DNA of 64,000 nt from Sphingobacterium sp. ML3W (GTDB lineage Bacteria; Bacteroidota; Bacteroidia; Sphingobacteriales; Sphingobacteriaceae), in assembly GCF_029542085.1 (NCBI RefSeq), contig NZ_CP107036.1:1736001-1800000 (forward strand). Direction: 5' to 3'. The position numbers and the translations under genes were made by a program. Below, one piece after another: positions 8,741 through 18,515 of this stretch. The stretch's first letter is position 1, and each line of letters begins with the position of its first letter. Below the pieces are notes generated by a model. It saw nothing but the letters and a program-made list of their open reading frames with translations. It had not been told where the DNA came from and did not search any database.

Positions 8741-9677
8741 TCGGAGAACCTTTATCAAGCAAGCCGGTGGATTTTCTGCAGCACTTGCTTTGGGTTCATT
8801 ACCTTTTCAGGCGGCAGCAAAAAGTAAAAAGATCAAATTGACCATTTTACATACCAATGATGTGCATAGTCGCATTGAGCCTTTTCCAATGGACGGTGGT
8901 AAGTATCAGGGACTGGGTGGTGTAGCTCGTCGTAGCACACTGATCAATAAGATCCGTAGCGAGGAAAATAATCTACTATTATTGGATGCAGGAGACATGT
9001 TTCAAGGAACACCGTATTTCAACCTCTTTGGCGGTAAATTAGAGCTCGACCTGATGACCAAATTGCGATATGATGCCGGGACATTTGGTAACCATGAGTT
9101 CGATAATGGCCTGGATGGACTCGTGAAATACCTAGATCACGCCAAATTTCCATTTCTGACGGCCAACTATGATTTTAAAGGTACCGTACTTGAAGGGAAA
9201 ACCCAGGATTATACGATATTTCATAAAGGCGGTATCAAGGTAGGTGTATTTGGACTGGGGGTTGATATCGAAGGTTTGGTAGATCCCAATAATTACAAAG
9301 GGATGAAATATCTGGATCCGATTGAAATATCCAACAAAGTTGTTAAAATCCTGAAAGAAAAACATAAGTGTGACCTTATTATCTGTCTTTCACACCTTGG
9401 GTATCAATATGAGAATGATAAAGTTTCAGATCTGGTTCTGGCAGCCAAAACATCAGATATCGATTTGATCATTGGCGGACACACCCATACTTTTTTAAAT
9501 GAACCGACCTTGGTCACAAATTTAAAAGGAACACAGACAGTGGTCAACCAAGTTGGTTTTGCAGGCATCAATCTTGGTCGCATTGATTTTATTATGGAAC
9601 CGGGATCAGACAAAAAGCAGATGATAGCAAGTACCTATCAGGTCAACCCCTCAATAGCAGAATCGCAACTGGCATAA
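8718..9677 (+). CDS. Tat-exported 5'-nucleotidase metallophosphatase domain
   Basis: 319 residues. The N-terminus carries a twin-arginine signal (NRRTFIKQAGG then a hydrophobic stretch ending in AAA). The metallophosphoesterase domain shows the UshA-type metal ligands in order: HTNDVHSRIEP, LLDAGDMFQGTP, GNHEFDNG, LSHLGYQ and GGHTHT. It lacks the C-terminal nucleoside-binding domain, which the preceding overlapping gene supplies. In UshA both domains lie on one chain with the catalytic domain first, so the order is inverted here. The predicted role is hydrolysis of nucleotides or UDP-sugars outside the cytoplasm. Confidence 0.9.
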   Translation: MEELKSINRRTFIKQAGGFSAALALGSLPFQAAAKSKKIKLTILHTNDVHSRIEPFPMDGGKYQGLGGVARRSTLINKIRSEENNLLLLDAGDMFQGTPYFNLFGGKLELDLMTKLRYDAGTFGNHEFDNGLDGLVKYLDHAKFPFLTANYDFKGTVLEGKTQDYTIFHKGGIKVGVFGLGVDIEGLVDPNNYKGMKYLDPIEISNKVVKILKEKHKCDLIICLSHLGYQYENDKVSDLVLAAKTSDIDLIIGGHTHTFLNEPTLVTNLKGTQTVVNQVGFAGINLGRIDFIMEPGSDKKQMIASTYQVNPSIAESQLA

Positions 9678-9696
9678 TATTATCCATTTATAATAG

Positions 9697-9732
9697 ATGC
9701 CAAATTGACCAAATCAATTTGGCATTTTTTTG
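9697..9732 (+). terminator. Rho-independent terminator
   Basis: ATGCCAAATTGA (9697-9708) pairs with TCAATTTGGCAT (9714-9725), followed by seven T. It ends the nucleotidase pair. Confidence 0.88.
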
Positions 9733-9832
9733 ACAGAATCCGTTAAAGTTTTTGTGAGCCAAAACCAGCCCATACCGGAAAGATGGAAACGCTCATAATA
9801 AATGACAAGCTTTTAAAAAGCAAATTATTTGC

Positions 9833-11050
9833 ATGAAAAAAATCATATCCATATACTTGGATTCCTTCAAAGGCCTTTCACAGGCCGCATGGCTCTTGGC
9901 AGTTGTTATGTTGATCAACAGAATGGGAAGTATGGTTATCCCCTTCCTAGGGCTCTATATGACACAGGTCCTTCATTTTGATATCAAACAAGTTGGTATT
10001 GTGCTTATGAGCTATGGCATAGGCTCAGTTTGCGGCTCCTACATCGGTGGATGGTTGACAGATCGGATTGGTAGCTTTAAGGTGCAATTCGGTAGTTTAG
10101 TATTGGCTTCGCCACTATTTTTATTGATTCCTTTATTTAAAGAGGTTCAATCACTGTCTATCATGATCTTTACACTAAGTCTAATTTTTGATGCATTTAG
10201 ACCTGCAAATTCTGTTTCTGTTGCGAGTTACGCTAAACCCGAGAATATTACCCGAGCGTTTTCGCTCAACCGTTTAGCAATTAATCTAGGATTTTCAATC
10301 GGTCCTGCCGCCGCAGGCTTTCTGGCTACAATCTCGTTTAACTGGATATTCTATGGAAATTCCTTTGCAGTGATGTGTGCTGCAGTAATTTTCTTTATCT
10401 TCTTTAATAAAAGACAAAAAAGAACAGATGTAAAAGCAAAAAAAGAAGCATTGGCAAACAGCAATATAATCGTAAAACAAAGTCGCAATCCTTATACCGA
10501 TATTCCCTTTGTATTATTTAATATATTTTGCTGCATTTTCTCGTTCTGCTTTTTCCAGCTAATTACGACATTACCGATATTTTATCGTGAAGTACACCAC
10601 CTGGATGATCATCAGATCGGATTTCTCCTAGGTTGGAGTGGTTTTGTGATTGTGCTATTGGAGATGTTTGTCGTCCATGTCGCCGAAAAGAGGTTCTCAC
10701 TGATTAGTACATTGGTGTTTGGTACAGTTTTATGCGCCCTCTCCTACGCCATGTTAAATTACATGGGTGGACTAGGCTGGTTATATTTCACATTTTTTAT
10801 CTTCGGTCTTGGCGAAATGCTGACACTTCCCTTTATGGCGACCGTATCTGTCAATCGTTCTACACCCAAAACTCAGGGAGCATATATGGGATTCAACTCC
10901 CTAGCTTTCTCTGCCGCAAATATCTTTTCACCATTGCTAGGAACTTCTATTGTTGACTCCTTTGGTTTTACAACATTGTGGTGGGCCACAGCACTGACCC
11001 TGTCCTTTACAGGACTCGGCTTTTACCTTGTGCTGAAATGGATGCGCTAA
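9833..11050 (+). CDS. MFS transporter
   Basis: 405 residues with twelve predicted membrane helices. The first half carries the MFS motif between helices 2 and 3 (GGWLTDRIGSFKV) and the interdomain loop is basic (KRQKRTDVKAKK). It resembles multidrug/MdtH-like efflux carriers of the DHA1 type, but the substrate is not readable. It begins with a short amphipathic segment and is a single-gene unit between two strong terminators. Confidence 0.88.
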   Translation: MKKIISIYLDSFKGLSQAAWLLAVVMLINRMGSMVIPFLGLYMTQVLHFDIKQVGIVLMSYGIGSVCGSYIGGWLTDRIGSFKVQFGSLVLASPLFLLIPLFKEVQSLSIMIFTLSLIFDAFRPANSVSVASYAKPENITRAFSLNRLAINLGFSIGPAAAGFLATISFNWIFYGNSFAVMCAAVIFFIFFNKRQKRTDVKAKKEALANSNIIVKQSRNPYTDIPFVLFNIFCCIFSFCFFQLITTLPIFYREVHHLDDHQIGFLLGWSGFVIVLLEMFVVHVAEKRFSLISTLVFGTVLCALSYAMLNYMGGLGWLYFTFFIFGLGEMLTLPFMATVSVNRSTPKTQGAYMGFNSLAFSAANIFSPLLGTSIVDSFGFTTLWWATALTLSFTGLGFYLVLKWMR

Positions 11051-11052
11051 AT

Positions 11053-11090
11053 AATAAAAGGGACATTTCATTTGAAATGTCCCTTTTATT
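11053..11090. terminator. Bidirectional terminator
   Basis: An 18-bp perfect palindrome (AATAAAAGGGACATTTCA and its complement) with a TT centre and A/T tracts on both sides lies between the convergent MFS and M13 peptidase genes. Confidence 0.9.
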
Positions 11091-11115
11091 ATTTAAATAA
11101 GATCGATGGATTTTC

Positions 11116-13119
11116 TTACCAGATCTTAATACGCTTATCTGTAGGGATAAACATTTTATCGCCATCTTTCGTTTCCCAGGCAGCATGGAATGCATCCAAA
11201 TTGATGATCGGAGCGAATGCCCTATATTGTGCAGGAGAATGTGGGTCCGTCTTCACCTGATTCACAACAAATTCATCCGTTGTCTTCGTTCTCCAAATGG
11301 TAGCCCAAGAAAGGAAGAAACGTTGATTCTGTGTAAAACCATCGATTAAACCAGGATTTCCTTTGTCTTTTAAATACAACTGTAGTGCATCAAAAGCGAC
11401 CGAAGAACCACCCAAATCACCAATATTCTCACCTAAAGTGAAACGGCCATTTACAAAAACTCCCGGAACGGGCTCATAAGCTTCAAATTGTTTGACCAAC
11501 GCATTCGCTGCGGCTTCAAATTTAGCCTTATCACCATCAGTCCACCAGTTGTTCAAATTGCCATTACCATCGTATTTTGCACCCTGATCATCAAAACCAT
11601 GAGACAACTCATGTCCTATGACTGCACCGATGCCACCAAAATTAACCGCTGCATCGGCTTTGTAATCATAAAACGGAGGCTGAAGAATTGCTGCCGGAAA
11701 TACGATTTCGTTAAACAATGGACTATAATAAGCATTGACAGTCTGTGGTGTCATTCCCCATTCAGATTTATCAACTGGCTTACCTTGTTTTGCAAGGTTC
11801 TCATAAAAAGCCCACTTGCTGGATGATAAAACATTCGCGTAAAGCGATGTTCCAATATCAAGCTTGCTATAATCCTTCCATTTGTCCGGATAACCGATCT
11901 TCACTTTAAACTTCGACAACTTTTCGAGCGCCTTCACTTTTGTATCTGCGGACATCCATGTTAGACCATTGATATGTTGCCCGAATGCTTTTACAAGATA
12001 ACTTACCAGCTCCTCCGCATCCGCTTTGGCTTTTGGTGGAAAATTCTCCTTCACATATAACTTACCCAAAAGCTCCCCAGCGATAGAATTAACAAACTCT
12101 ACCCCTCGTTTGTCCAGTGCACGTTGTTCTTTCTGCCCTTTTAACTTACGACCCCAAAAATCAAAAGAAAGATCATTTAATTCCTGAGTTGTATACGAAG
12201 CAGCGGTGTTTAATAAGTGAAATGTCAAGATATCTTTAATAATCGGAAGGTTCGCCGGATTGAAGATTTTATCTAAATTTTCATAGTATTTTAGTTCTGG
12301 CACAATAACGGTATCAGCTTTGAATCCAACGTCGCTCAGATATTTAGCAATGTCAACGTTTTTTACCATCTTTTTCAAATCAGCAACCGCCACCGGATTA
12401 TAGCGGCCATTTGCATCACGCGACTGTTCGACAGTTTTTAGATTAGCAGCCAATTCTTTTTCAAATGCAACAATTTTTGGACCTTTTAGATCTCTTGTGC
12501 GTTGCCCCGATTTGGCGTAAAGCGCAGAGATATATTCCGAATAATCCTTTAACGTCTCTTCATTCTTTTGATCCTTAACTTGGTAATAAGAACGGCCTAA
12601 GCCTAGACTTCCACCACCCAAATAAACCGTATTGACATTAGAATTTTTGAGATGCGCATAAACATATCCGCCAAAGAAAGGGTTTCCTCCTATAGGAGCC
12701 ACTTCTACCAGATATTTATACAGATCATCAAAATTCTTTATCGCATTAATTTTTGTCAAGTAGGGCTGAACAGGTTCTAATCCCAATTTGTCACGCGTCT
12801 TCGTATCTACAAAAGACCGGTACAGATCACCTATTTTCTGATTATCTGTTCCTTTTGTAAACTGGCCCGATAACGATTCCTGTAACACTTTCAGTGTAGC
12901 GATGTCTGTATTTTCACGCAACTCATCAAAAGAGCCCCAACGTGCCTTATCCGACGGAATTTTAACCGTTTTCATCCATTGACCATTCACAAAATTATAG
13001 AAATCATCCTGCGGACGAACACTTTTATCCATGTAATTTACATTGATTGCATTATTTTGCGCATGGCCGGCCAAAGAACCACATGCCAACAAAGCAGCCA
13101 AAAGTATATTTCTCTTCAT
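11116..13119 (-). CDS. M13 family zinc metallopeptidase (PepO/neprilysin-like)
   Basis: 667 residues with a signal peptide (MKRNILLAALLACGSLAGHAQ). The M13 N-terminal domain runs from about residue 35. The catalytic domain has the zinc motif HELSH near residue 501 in a GHELSHGFDDQGA context, and the third ligand in ENIGDLGG near residue 565. All zinc and catalytic residues are intact. Such enzymes cut short peptides in the periplasm or outside the cell. The gene is monocistronic and ends at the palindromic terminator shared with the MFS gene. Confidence 0.94.
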   Translation of the reverse strand: MKRNILLAALLACGSLAGHAQNNAINVNYMDKSVRPQDDFYNFVNGQWMKTVKIPSDKARWGSFDELRENTDIATLKVLQESLSGQFTKGTDNQKIGDLYRSFVDTKTRDKLGLEPVQPYLTKINAIKNFDDLYKYLVEVAPIGGNPFFGGYVYAHLKNSNVNTVYLGGGSLGLGRSYYQVKDQKNEETLKDYSEYISALYAKSGQRTRDLKGPKIVAFEKELAANLKTVEQSRDANGRYNPVAVADLKKMVKNVDIAKYLSDVGFKADTVIVPELKYYENLDKIFNPANLPIIKDILTFHLLNTAASYTTQELNDLSFDFWGRKLKGQKEQRALDKRGVEFVNSIAGELLGKLYVKENFPPKAKADAEELVSYLVKAFGQHINGLTWMSADTKVKALEKLSKFKVKIGYPDKWKDYSKLDIGTSLYANVLSSSKWAFYENLAKQGKPVDKSEWGMTPQTVNAYYSPLFNEIVFPAAILQPPFYDYKADAAVNFGGIGAVIGHELSHGFDDQGAKYDGNGNLNNWWTDGDKAKFEAAANALVKQFEAYEPVPGVFVNGRFTLGENIGDLGGSSVAFDALQLYLKDKGNPGLIDGFTQNQRFFLSWATIWRTKTTDEFVVNQVKTDPHSPAQYRAFAPIINLDAFHAAWETKDGDKMFIPTDKRIKIW

Positions 13120-13224
13120 ATAAATTTTAGTTTGTTATGTATCTACACAAACTTAAGAAAAGTTTCGCTATTGTTCCTAACACAAAACATAGTTTTGCAG
13201 ACAACTGAAATAGTAGATATTACA

Positions 13225-13434
13225 CTATGTCTGTCTTTTGTTTTGAGTCGATTTACGGAGCAGGAGAAAGAAAATCACCAGGAAGAGTGCCACTCCACCC
13301 AACCAAATCCAGGGGTTGGCATACCACAACGTGCCGTTTGCCTCCTTGAGCTTTTGATTTTCCTCAATCGGCACCTCCGCATGAAGTATAATAATTGAAA
13401 ACAGCAAACAAAACAGTAAAGACATTCTTTTCAT
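13225..13434 (-). CDS. Small membrane protein with signal peptide
   Basis: 69 residues. It has a hydrophobic N-terminal signal (MKRMSLLFCLLFSIIILHA), a short charged loop (PIEENQKLKEANGT) and one membrane segment (WIWLGGVALFLVIFFLLL), ending in a basic tail. This is the expected topology of a small single-span protein with a periplasmic N-terminus. No family is recognised. An overlapping plus-strand frame lacks such organisation and is judged a shadow. Confidence 0.6.
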   Translation of the reverse strand: MKRMSLLFCLLFSIIILHAEVPIEENQKLKEANGTLWYANPWIWLGGVALFLVIFFLLLRKSTQNKRQT

Positions 13435-13501
13435 ATGATCTACTTTATATAGATAGAATGCTCCGCAAGCCTATTTTGTTTGCTTAGGATAAAATTTGTG
13501 T

Positions 13502-14446
13502 TCAGTCTTTTTGTCTGATCTCCCCCAGATGAACGACATCTTTTAAATCAAAAGGCGTTTCTTGGTACACAAAATAGTTGAGCCAATTGTTAAATAACAA
13601 GTTAGCATGGCTCGTCCAACGCACCAAAGGTTGATTTTCTGGATTGTCATCTCTATAGTAGTTTGCAGGCATGCGAATGGCCTGGCCTTTTTCTAAATCC
13701 CTTTTATACTCTTCATCCAAAGTAAATGGTGCGTATTCAGAATGGCCGGTCAGATAAAATTCCCGACCACCGCGGGAAGATGCGATGGCAATACCTGCCT
13801 CAGGAGATTCGGAAAGAATTTCTACCCCGCTTTTAGCAAGTAAATCGTCTTTCTCCATAGTTGTATGCCGGCTATGAGGAATAAAAAACTCATCATCAAA
13901 TCCACGAAATAACGGATGTCTTTTGTCGAGAGCAGTATGTTTGAATACACCAAAAAGCTTTTCGTCCAACGGTTTTTTCTCCACATCATAAAAATGATAC
14001 AAGGCTGCCTGTGAAGCCCAACAGATATACAAGCTTGACGTTACATGTGTTCTTGCCCAGTCAAAGATCGTCTGAATTTCATTCCAATAGGTCACCTCCT
14101 CAAATCTGACCATCTCAACCGGAGCGCCTGTGATGATCATACCATCGTAGAAGTTTTCCTTCACTTCACTTAGGCTTTTATAAAACATCTCCAAGTGTTC
14201 CTCAGGAGTGTTTTTTGAAACGTGGGTTTCCAATCGAAGAAACTCCATCTCAACTTGCAAAGGATTATTGGAAAGTAAGCGGATAAAATCGGTCTCCGTT
14301 GTAATCTTAAGAGGCATCAGATTGAGGACCAAAACACGTAATGGTCTAATATCCTGCTCGTTTGCTCTTAGATCACTCATAACAAAGATATTTTCCTTTT
14401 TTAAAAGCTCTATCGCAGGAAGGTTATTAGGAAGTTTGACTGGCAT
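13502..14446 (-). CDS. metA: Homoserine O-acetyltransferase, MetA type
   Basis: 314 residues, full length for MetA. The enzyme acylates homoserine in the first committed step of methionine synthesis. Start chosen at MPVKLPNN because AAGGAG lies 9 nt upstream. Numbered from there, the catalytic Cys is C142 (ICWASQ) and the His/Glu pair is H235 and E237 (TGHSEY). Residue 111 in GAPVE is glutamate; in studied MetA proteins Glu here goes with acetyl-CoA and Gly with succinyl-CoA use. I therefore predict acetyl specificity despite the usual 'succinyltransferase' label. No methionine riboswitch is visible in the short leader. Confidence 0.94.
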   Translation of the reverse strand: MPVKLPNNLPAIELLKKENIFVMSDLRANEQDIRPLRVLVLNLMPLKITTETDFIRLLSNNPLQVEMEFLRLETHVSKNTPEEHLEMFYKSLSEVKENFYDGMIITGAPVEMVRFEEVTYWNEIQTIFDWARTHVTSSLYICWASQAALYHFYDVEKKPLDEKLFGVFKHTALDKRHPLFRGFDDEFFIPHSRHTTMEKDDLLAKSGVEILSESPEAGIAIASSRGGREFYLTGHSEYAPFTLDEEYKRDLEKGQAIRMPANYYRDDNPENQPLVRWTSHANLLFNNWLNYFVYQETPFDLKDVVHLGEIRQKD

Positions 14447-14560
14447 ATATAAATTTCTCCTTATACAATTAGCATGCAAAATTAACAAGAAAATGGCAGA
14501 ATACTAAATGAAACCGCAAATTTAAGTTTGCACCAAAACATAGCTTTTTTCCCTTTCAGA

Positions 14561-15094
14561 TCACTCTTCGGTTAATTGCCTTAGGGCTTTTTGAAACTTC
14601 GCCGAGCCAAAATTCATCCCGCCAACGTGCTTATTGACCAGTTTGCCCGCTTTATCTATGATAATGGTCGTGGGAATACTTGTCGTACTAAGATCTTTTG
14701 GTAAGGCGGAGTTCAGCTGATAGACCGGAAGACTATATTTTCTTTTCTTAAAAAACTTCTCTGAGTACTTCAGGTTACCGTCTACGTCCACCGATAAAAA
14801 CACAATTCGGCTATTCCCTTGAAAGTCTTTATAGAGTTTGTCCAAAGAGGGCATTTCTGCTAAACAAGGTGAACACCATATCGCCCAAAAATTGATCAAA
14901 ACAACTTTACCTTTGAGCTGATTCAACGAAATCACCTTGCCTTTACTATCTTTAAAACTAACTTCGTCATTTTTGAGTCGCAAGCCAGCAGACGTTGTCG
15001 GATCATTTCCATACGCATAACCCGATGTGTATGCAAATAGTAATAGCAGTAAGATGCTGATCGTAATGGATCCAACGCTGTTTTTTCTTCTCAT
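14561..15094 (-). CDS. TlpA-like thioredoxin-fold protein
   Basis: About 177 residues. An N-terminal signal or anchor (ITISILLLLLFAYTSGYAYG) is followed by a thioredoxin fold with the redox motif WCSPC in FWAIWCSPCLAEMP, and the cis-Pro loop as TSIPTTIIID. It is a periplasmic thiol-disulfide reductase-like protein of the TlpA/ResA group. The ATG at 15094 starts the basic part of the signal; a start at 15121 would add nine residues. The partner substrate is unknown. Downstream lies metA in the same direction, 114 nt away. Confidence 0.85.
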   Translation of the reverse strand: MRRKNSVGSITISILLLLLFAYTSGYAYGNDPTTSAGLRLKNDEVSFKDSKGKVISLNQLKGKVVLINFWAIWCSPCLAEMPSLDKLYKDFQGNSRIVFLSVDVDGNLKYSEKFFKKRKYSLPVYQLNSALPKDLSTTSIPTTIIIDKAGKLVNKHVGGMNFGSAKFQKALRQLTEE

Positions 15095-15121
15095 ATTGTT
15101 TCTTTCATGAAGCACACACAA

Positions 15122-15468
15122 TCAACGTTTATTGTATAAATTGATTGTGTTCATCACTACACAAACTACAATAAAATTACATTTAATCTAGCATTTTAAT
15201 TCAATATCCATGTCAGCAAATTGACCAAACTTGATGGTTTAAATACATCCTACTGATCCAATGCAGTCTATGAACACAAGAAAAAACTGCAAAATCAGAA
15301 CATAATAAACTAAGCAGCTGGGAATTAAAGCTAACAAAAACAAATTGCTAATTAGTCACCATCCCATTTTTTGGAAAACGATCAATTGAATGCAATGATT
15401 TGTCTAAAAGTTATTACAAACAAATTGGCGGCTATGATTATTATATAGTATATAATAAGTAAATCAAT
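15122..15468. other. Divergent intergenic region, no gene seen
   Basis: This 347-bp AT-rich region separates the thioredoxin gene and acnA. It should hold both promoters, but I could not find a convincing TTTG-N19-TAnnTTTG pair and saw no open frame or strong hairpin. Confidence 0.6.
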
Positions 15469-18237
15469 ATGAGCAAGGAAAAATCAATCCAGAAAATTGA
15501 GATCTATGGAAAAGTTTATCAGTATAGTTCCCTAAGAAATCTACCGGAGGGTGATATCGAACATCTGCCCTTCAGTATTCGGATTCTCCTGGAAAATGTC
15601 TTACGTAACCATGATGGATTTAGTATCACGGATGAGCATATCGGCACATTAATCAATTGGTCTCCTCAGCCGGTCGACAAAGATATTCCATTCAAACCGG
15701 CACGCATTCTCATGCAGGACTTTACCGGTGTCCCTGCAGTGGTAGATATGGCTTCTTTACGAGCAGAATTTGTTCGACATGGCAAAGATGGTCAAAAAAT
15801 TAACCCAGCGATCCCCGTTGATCTGGTTATTGACCACTCCGTACAGGTAGATTATTTTGGCACCGAATATTCTTACGACAAAAATGTAGCATTGGAATAT
15901 GAACGTAACCGTGAACGGTACGAGCTTCTGAAATGGGCTCAAAAAGGCTTAAAAAATTTCACTGTTGTCCCTCCGGGAATGGGAATCTGCCATCAGGTAA
16001 ATTTAGAATATCTTGCCAAAGGTGTTATTCCCCGTGATAATTGGTTATTTCCCGACACCTTAGTTGGCACTGACTCCCACACCCCTATGGTCAATGGTAT
16101 CGGTGTCCTGGGCTGGGGTGTTGGCGGTATCGAAGCCGAAGCAGCGATGTTAGGACAACCTATCTTCTTTACCTGTCCGGAGGTGATCGGACTTAAGCTC
16201 ACAGGTCGTATTCCCGATATCTGTACAGCGACTGATATGGTTCTTTCCATCACGAAAATTCTACGGGATAAAGGTGTTGTCGGAAAATTTGTTGAAGTCT
16301 TTGGAGACGGATTAGATACACTGTCCGTCACAGACCGGGCCACCATCTCCAATATGTCACCTGAATTTGGCTGTACGGTCACCTATTTCCCGATAGACGA
16401 CCGCACACTGGAATACATGCACAGCACCAATAGAACCGAGCAGGAAATCAAGATTGTAGAAGAGTACTGTAAACAAAATCTACTCTGGCGCACAGGAAAA
16501 GAACAGATCTTATACTCCTCCGTTGTCGAATTTAATCTAAGCACGCTCGAGCCCACAGTTTCAGGCCCCAAACGTCCACAGGACAAAATTTTGGTCAAGG
16601 ATTTAAACAATAAGTTTTCACAACTACTCGATAGTGAGCACCATCGACAATACATCCCGATGCCACAACGTTCGGAATCAGCCTGGTTAGCAGATGGCGG
16701 ATCGGGTACCGAATTTACTTTTGGGAAAGTACCTGTTGAACATGATTCACCACATCAAGTCATTTCAGAGTCTATACATGCGGTAAGAATAAAACACAAT
16801 CATAAGGAATATATTGTTAGTGACGGTAGTATCGCTATTGCTGCAATTACAAGCTGTACAAATACCTCTAATCCAACAGTCATGATCGGTGCTGGCCTAT
16901 TGGCCAGAAATGCTATTGAACGTGGGTTACGGACAAAATCCTGGGTAAAGACCTCCTTGGCGCCAGGTTCAAAAGTGGTCACACAGTACCTTGAACGATC
17001 GGGGCTCAATGCAGATCTTGACGCGCTCAGATTCCACACTGTAGGCTACGGATGTACCTCCTGTATCGGAAATTCAGGCCCACTCCCACCACAAATTGCC
17101 GAAGCAGTTGAGAAAGGTGAGTTGATTGTCGCCTCAGTATTGTCAGGGAATAGAAACTTTGAAGCACGGGTCCATCCACAGGTAAAAATGAATTTTCTGA
17201 TGTCTCCCATGCTGGTTGTTGCCTATGCCCTTGTTGGTCGCGTGGACATCAATTTGATGGAAGACCCTCTTGATTATGACCCGAATGGACAACCCGTTTA
17301 TTTGAAAGATATCTGGCCAAGTCGCGAAGAAATTACCAAAACAGTCAACGAATGCGTCAAACAATCTGATTTCCAGGAGGTCTACGACGTTATCTTTGAC
17401 GGTTCCACGGATTGGCAGGATCTAGCAGTCAATCTTGATCAGAACTATCAGTGGGATGACACATCGACATATATCAAAGAATCCCCATTTTTTGAGAACT
17501 TACAGGCTGCTCCGGCACCTATTCAGGACATTCAGAATGCAAGAGTCTTACTTTATTTGGGAGACTCAGTCACAACGGACCATATTTCTCCTGCCGGATC
17601 TTTTAAAGAAGAGACCGCCGCTGGAAAATACCTCAAGTCTCACCAGGTCAATAAAGAAGACTTCAACTCCTATGGCTCCAGACGCGGTAATCATGAAGTC
17701 ATGATGCGTGGCACCTTCGCCAATGTGCGGATTAAAAATAAAATTACCGACCAGGAAGGCGGTTTTAGTAGGTATTTCCCGACGAATGAAGTAAAAACAG
17801 TATACGATACTGCAATGGAATATCGCAAAACAGATACGCCTTTGATTGTCTTAGCGGGAAAAGAATATGGATCGGGCTCATCCCGTGACTGGGCAGCCAA
17901 AGGCACTTTTCTCCTTGGTGTACGGGCTGTGATTGCCGAAAGTTTTGAACGCATACATCGCAGTAATCTTGTCGGTATGGGCGTAGCTCCACTCGTTTTT
18001 ATCAATGGAGAAAATGCTGAAACACTCGGACTTGATGGCACTGAAATCTATACCATCACTGGCTTAGCAAATGAGCTAACACCACATAAACTGTTAGATG
18101 TAAAAGCTGTCCACGACAATGGGAAGACAACAACATTTCAAGTCAAAGCGAGACTGGATTCAGCCATAGAAATAGAATACTTCAAGAATGATGGTATCTT
18201 ACAATATGTACTAAGACAATATTTAAAAAACAATTAG
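15469..18237 (+). CDS. acnA: Aconitate hydratase AcnA
   Basis: 922 residues, the length of the AcnA/IRP1 class. It interconverts citrate and isocitrate in the TCA cycle. The [4Fe-4S] cluster cysteines are in AITSCTNTSNP and in GYGCTSCIGNSG. The swivel domain carries YGSGSSRDWAAKG. The opening (about residue 80: LMQDFTGVPAVVDMA) is typical of AcnA rather than AcnB. The protein is cytoplasmic. The gene is monocistronic with a GC-rich terminator. Confidence 0.97.
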   Translation: MSKEKSIQKIEIYGKVYQYSSLRNLPEGDIEHLPFSIRILLENVLRNHDGFSITDEHIGTLINWSPQPVDKDIPFKPARILMQDFTGVPAVVDMASLRAEFVRHGKDGQKINPAIPVDLVIDHSVQVDYFGTEYSYDKNVALEYERNRERYELLKWAQKGLKNFTVVPPGMGICHQVNLEYLAKGVIPRDNWLFPDTLVGTDSHTPMVNGIGVLGWGVGGIEAEAAMLGQPIFFTCPEVIGLKLTGRIPDICTATDMVLSITKILRDKGVVGKFVEVFGDGLDTLSVTDRATISNMSPEFGCTVTYFPIDDRTLEYMHSTNRTEQEIKIVEEYCKQNLLWRTGKEQILYSSVVEFNLSTLEPTVSGPKRPQDKILVKDLNNKFSQLLDSEHHRQYIPMPQRSESAWLADGGSGTEFTFGKVPVEHDSPHQVISESIHAVRIKHNHKEYIVSDGSIAIAAITSCTNTSNPTVMIGAGLLARNAIERGLRTKSWVKTSLAPGSKVVTQYLERSGLNADLDALRFHTVGYGCTSCIGNSGPLPPQIAEAVEKGELIVASVLSGNRNFEARVHPQVKMNFLMSPMLVVAYALVGRVDINLMEDPLDYDPNGQPVYLKDIWPSREEITKTVNECVKQSDFQEVYDVIFDGSTDWQDLAVNLDQNYQWDDTSTYIKESPFFENLQAAPAPIQDIQNARVLLYLGDSVTTDHISPAGSFKEETAAGKYLKSHQVNKEDFNSYGSRRGNHEVMMRGTFANVRIKNKITDQEGGFSRYFPTNEVKTVYDTAMEYRKTDTPLIVLAGKEYGSGSSRDWAAKGTFLLGVRAVIAESFERIHRSNLVGMGVAPLVFINGENAETLGLDGTEIYTITGLANELTPHKLLDVKAVHDNGKTTTFQVKARLDSAIEIEYFKNDGILQYVLRQYLKNN

Positions 18238-18275
18238 TGTTGACCTTGCTGAAGAAGCATGAATGAACAAATAGA

Positions 18276-18304
18276 AAAAGGGCGCCATTAGACGGCGCCC
18301 CTTT
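18276..18304 (+). terminator. Rho-independent terminator
   Basis: AAAGGGCGCC pairs with GGCGCCCCTTT around a 7-nt loop (stem arms at about 18280-18286 and 18294-18300), just after acnA. Confidence 0.8.
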
Positions 18305-18515
18305 CACAACCTATATAAAAACCTACCAGAGTTCTATTAGACGATATTTCCAGCCACCGCATATACAACGATGCAACTACGCCAAAGTTACACCCTTTAA
18401 CACCTGTTTTTCCTCCCTGAAGTCAGCCATTTTTTATCAACTCCCCTTTCATTATCCATGATAAAAATGTATTTTCGCAGGTAATCAATCCCAATATTTA
18501 CGCAGCAGAAAAATC

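Noticed and set aside
12979..13398. 139-codon plus-strand frame
   Set aside because: It is antisense to the M13 signal-peptide region and to a better small membrane-protein gene.
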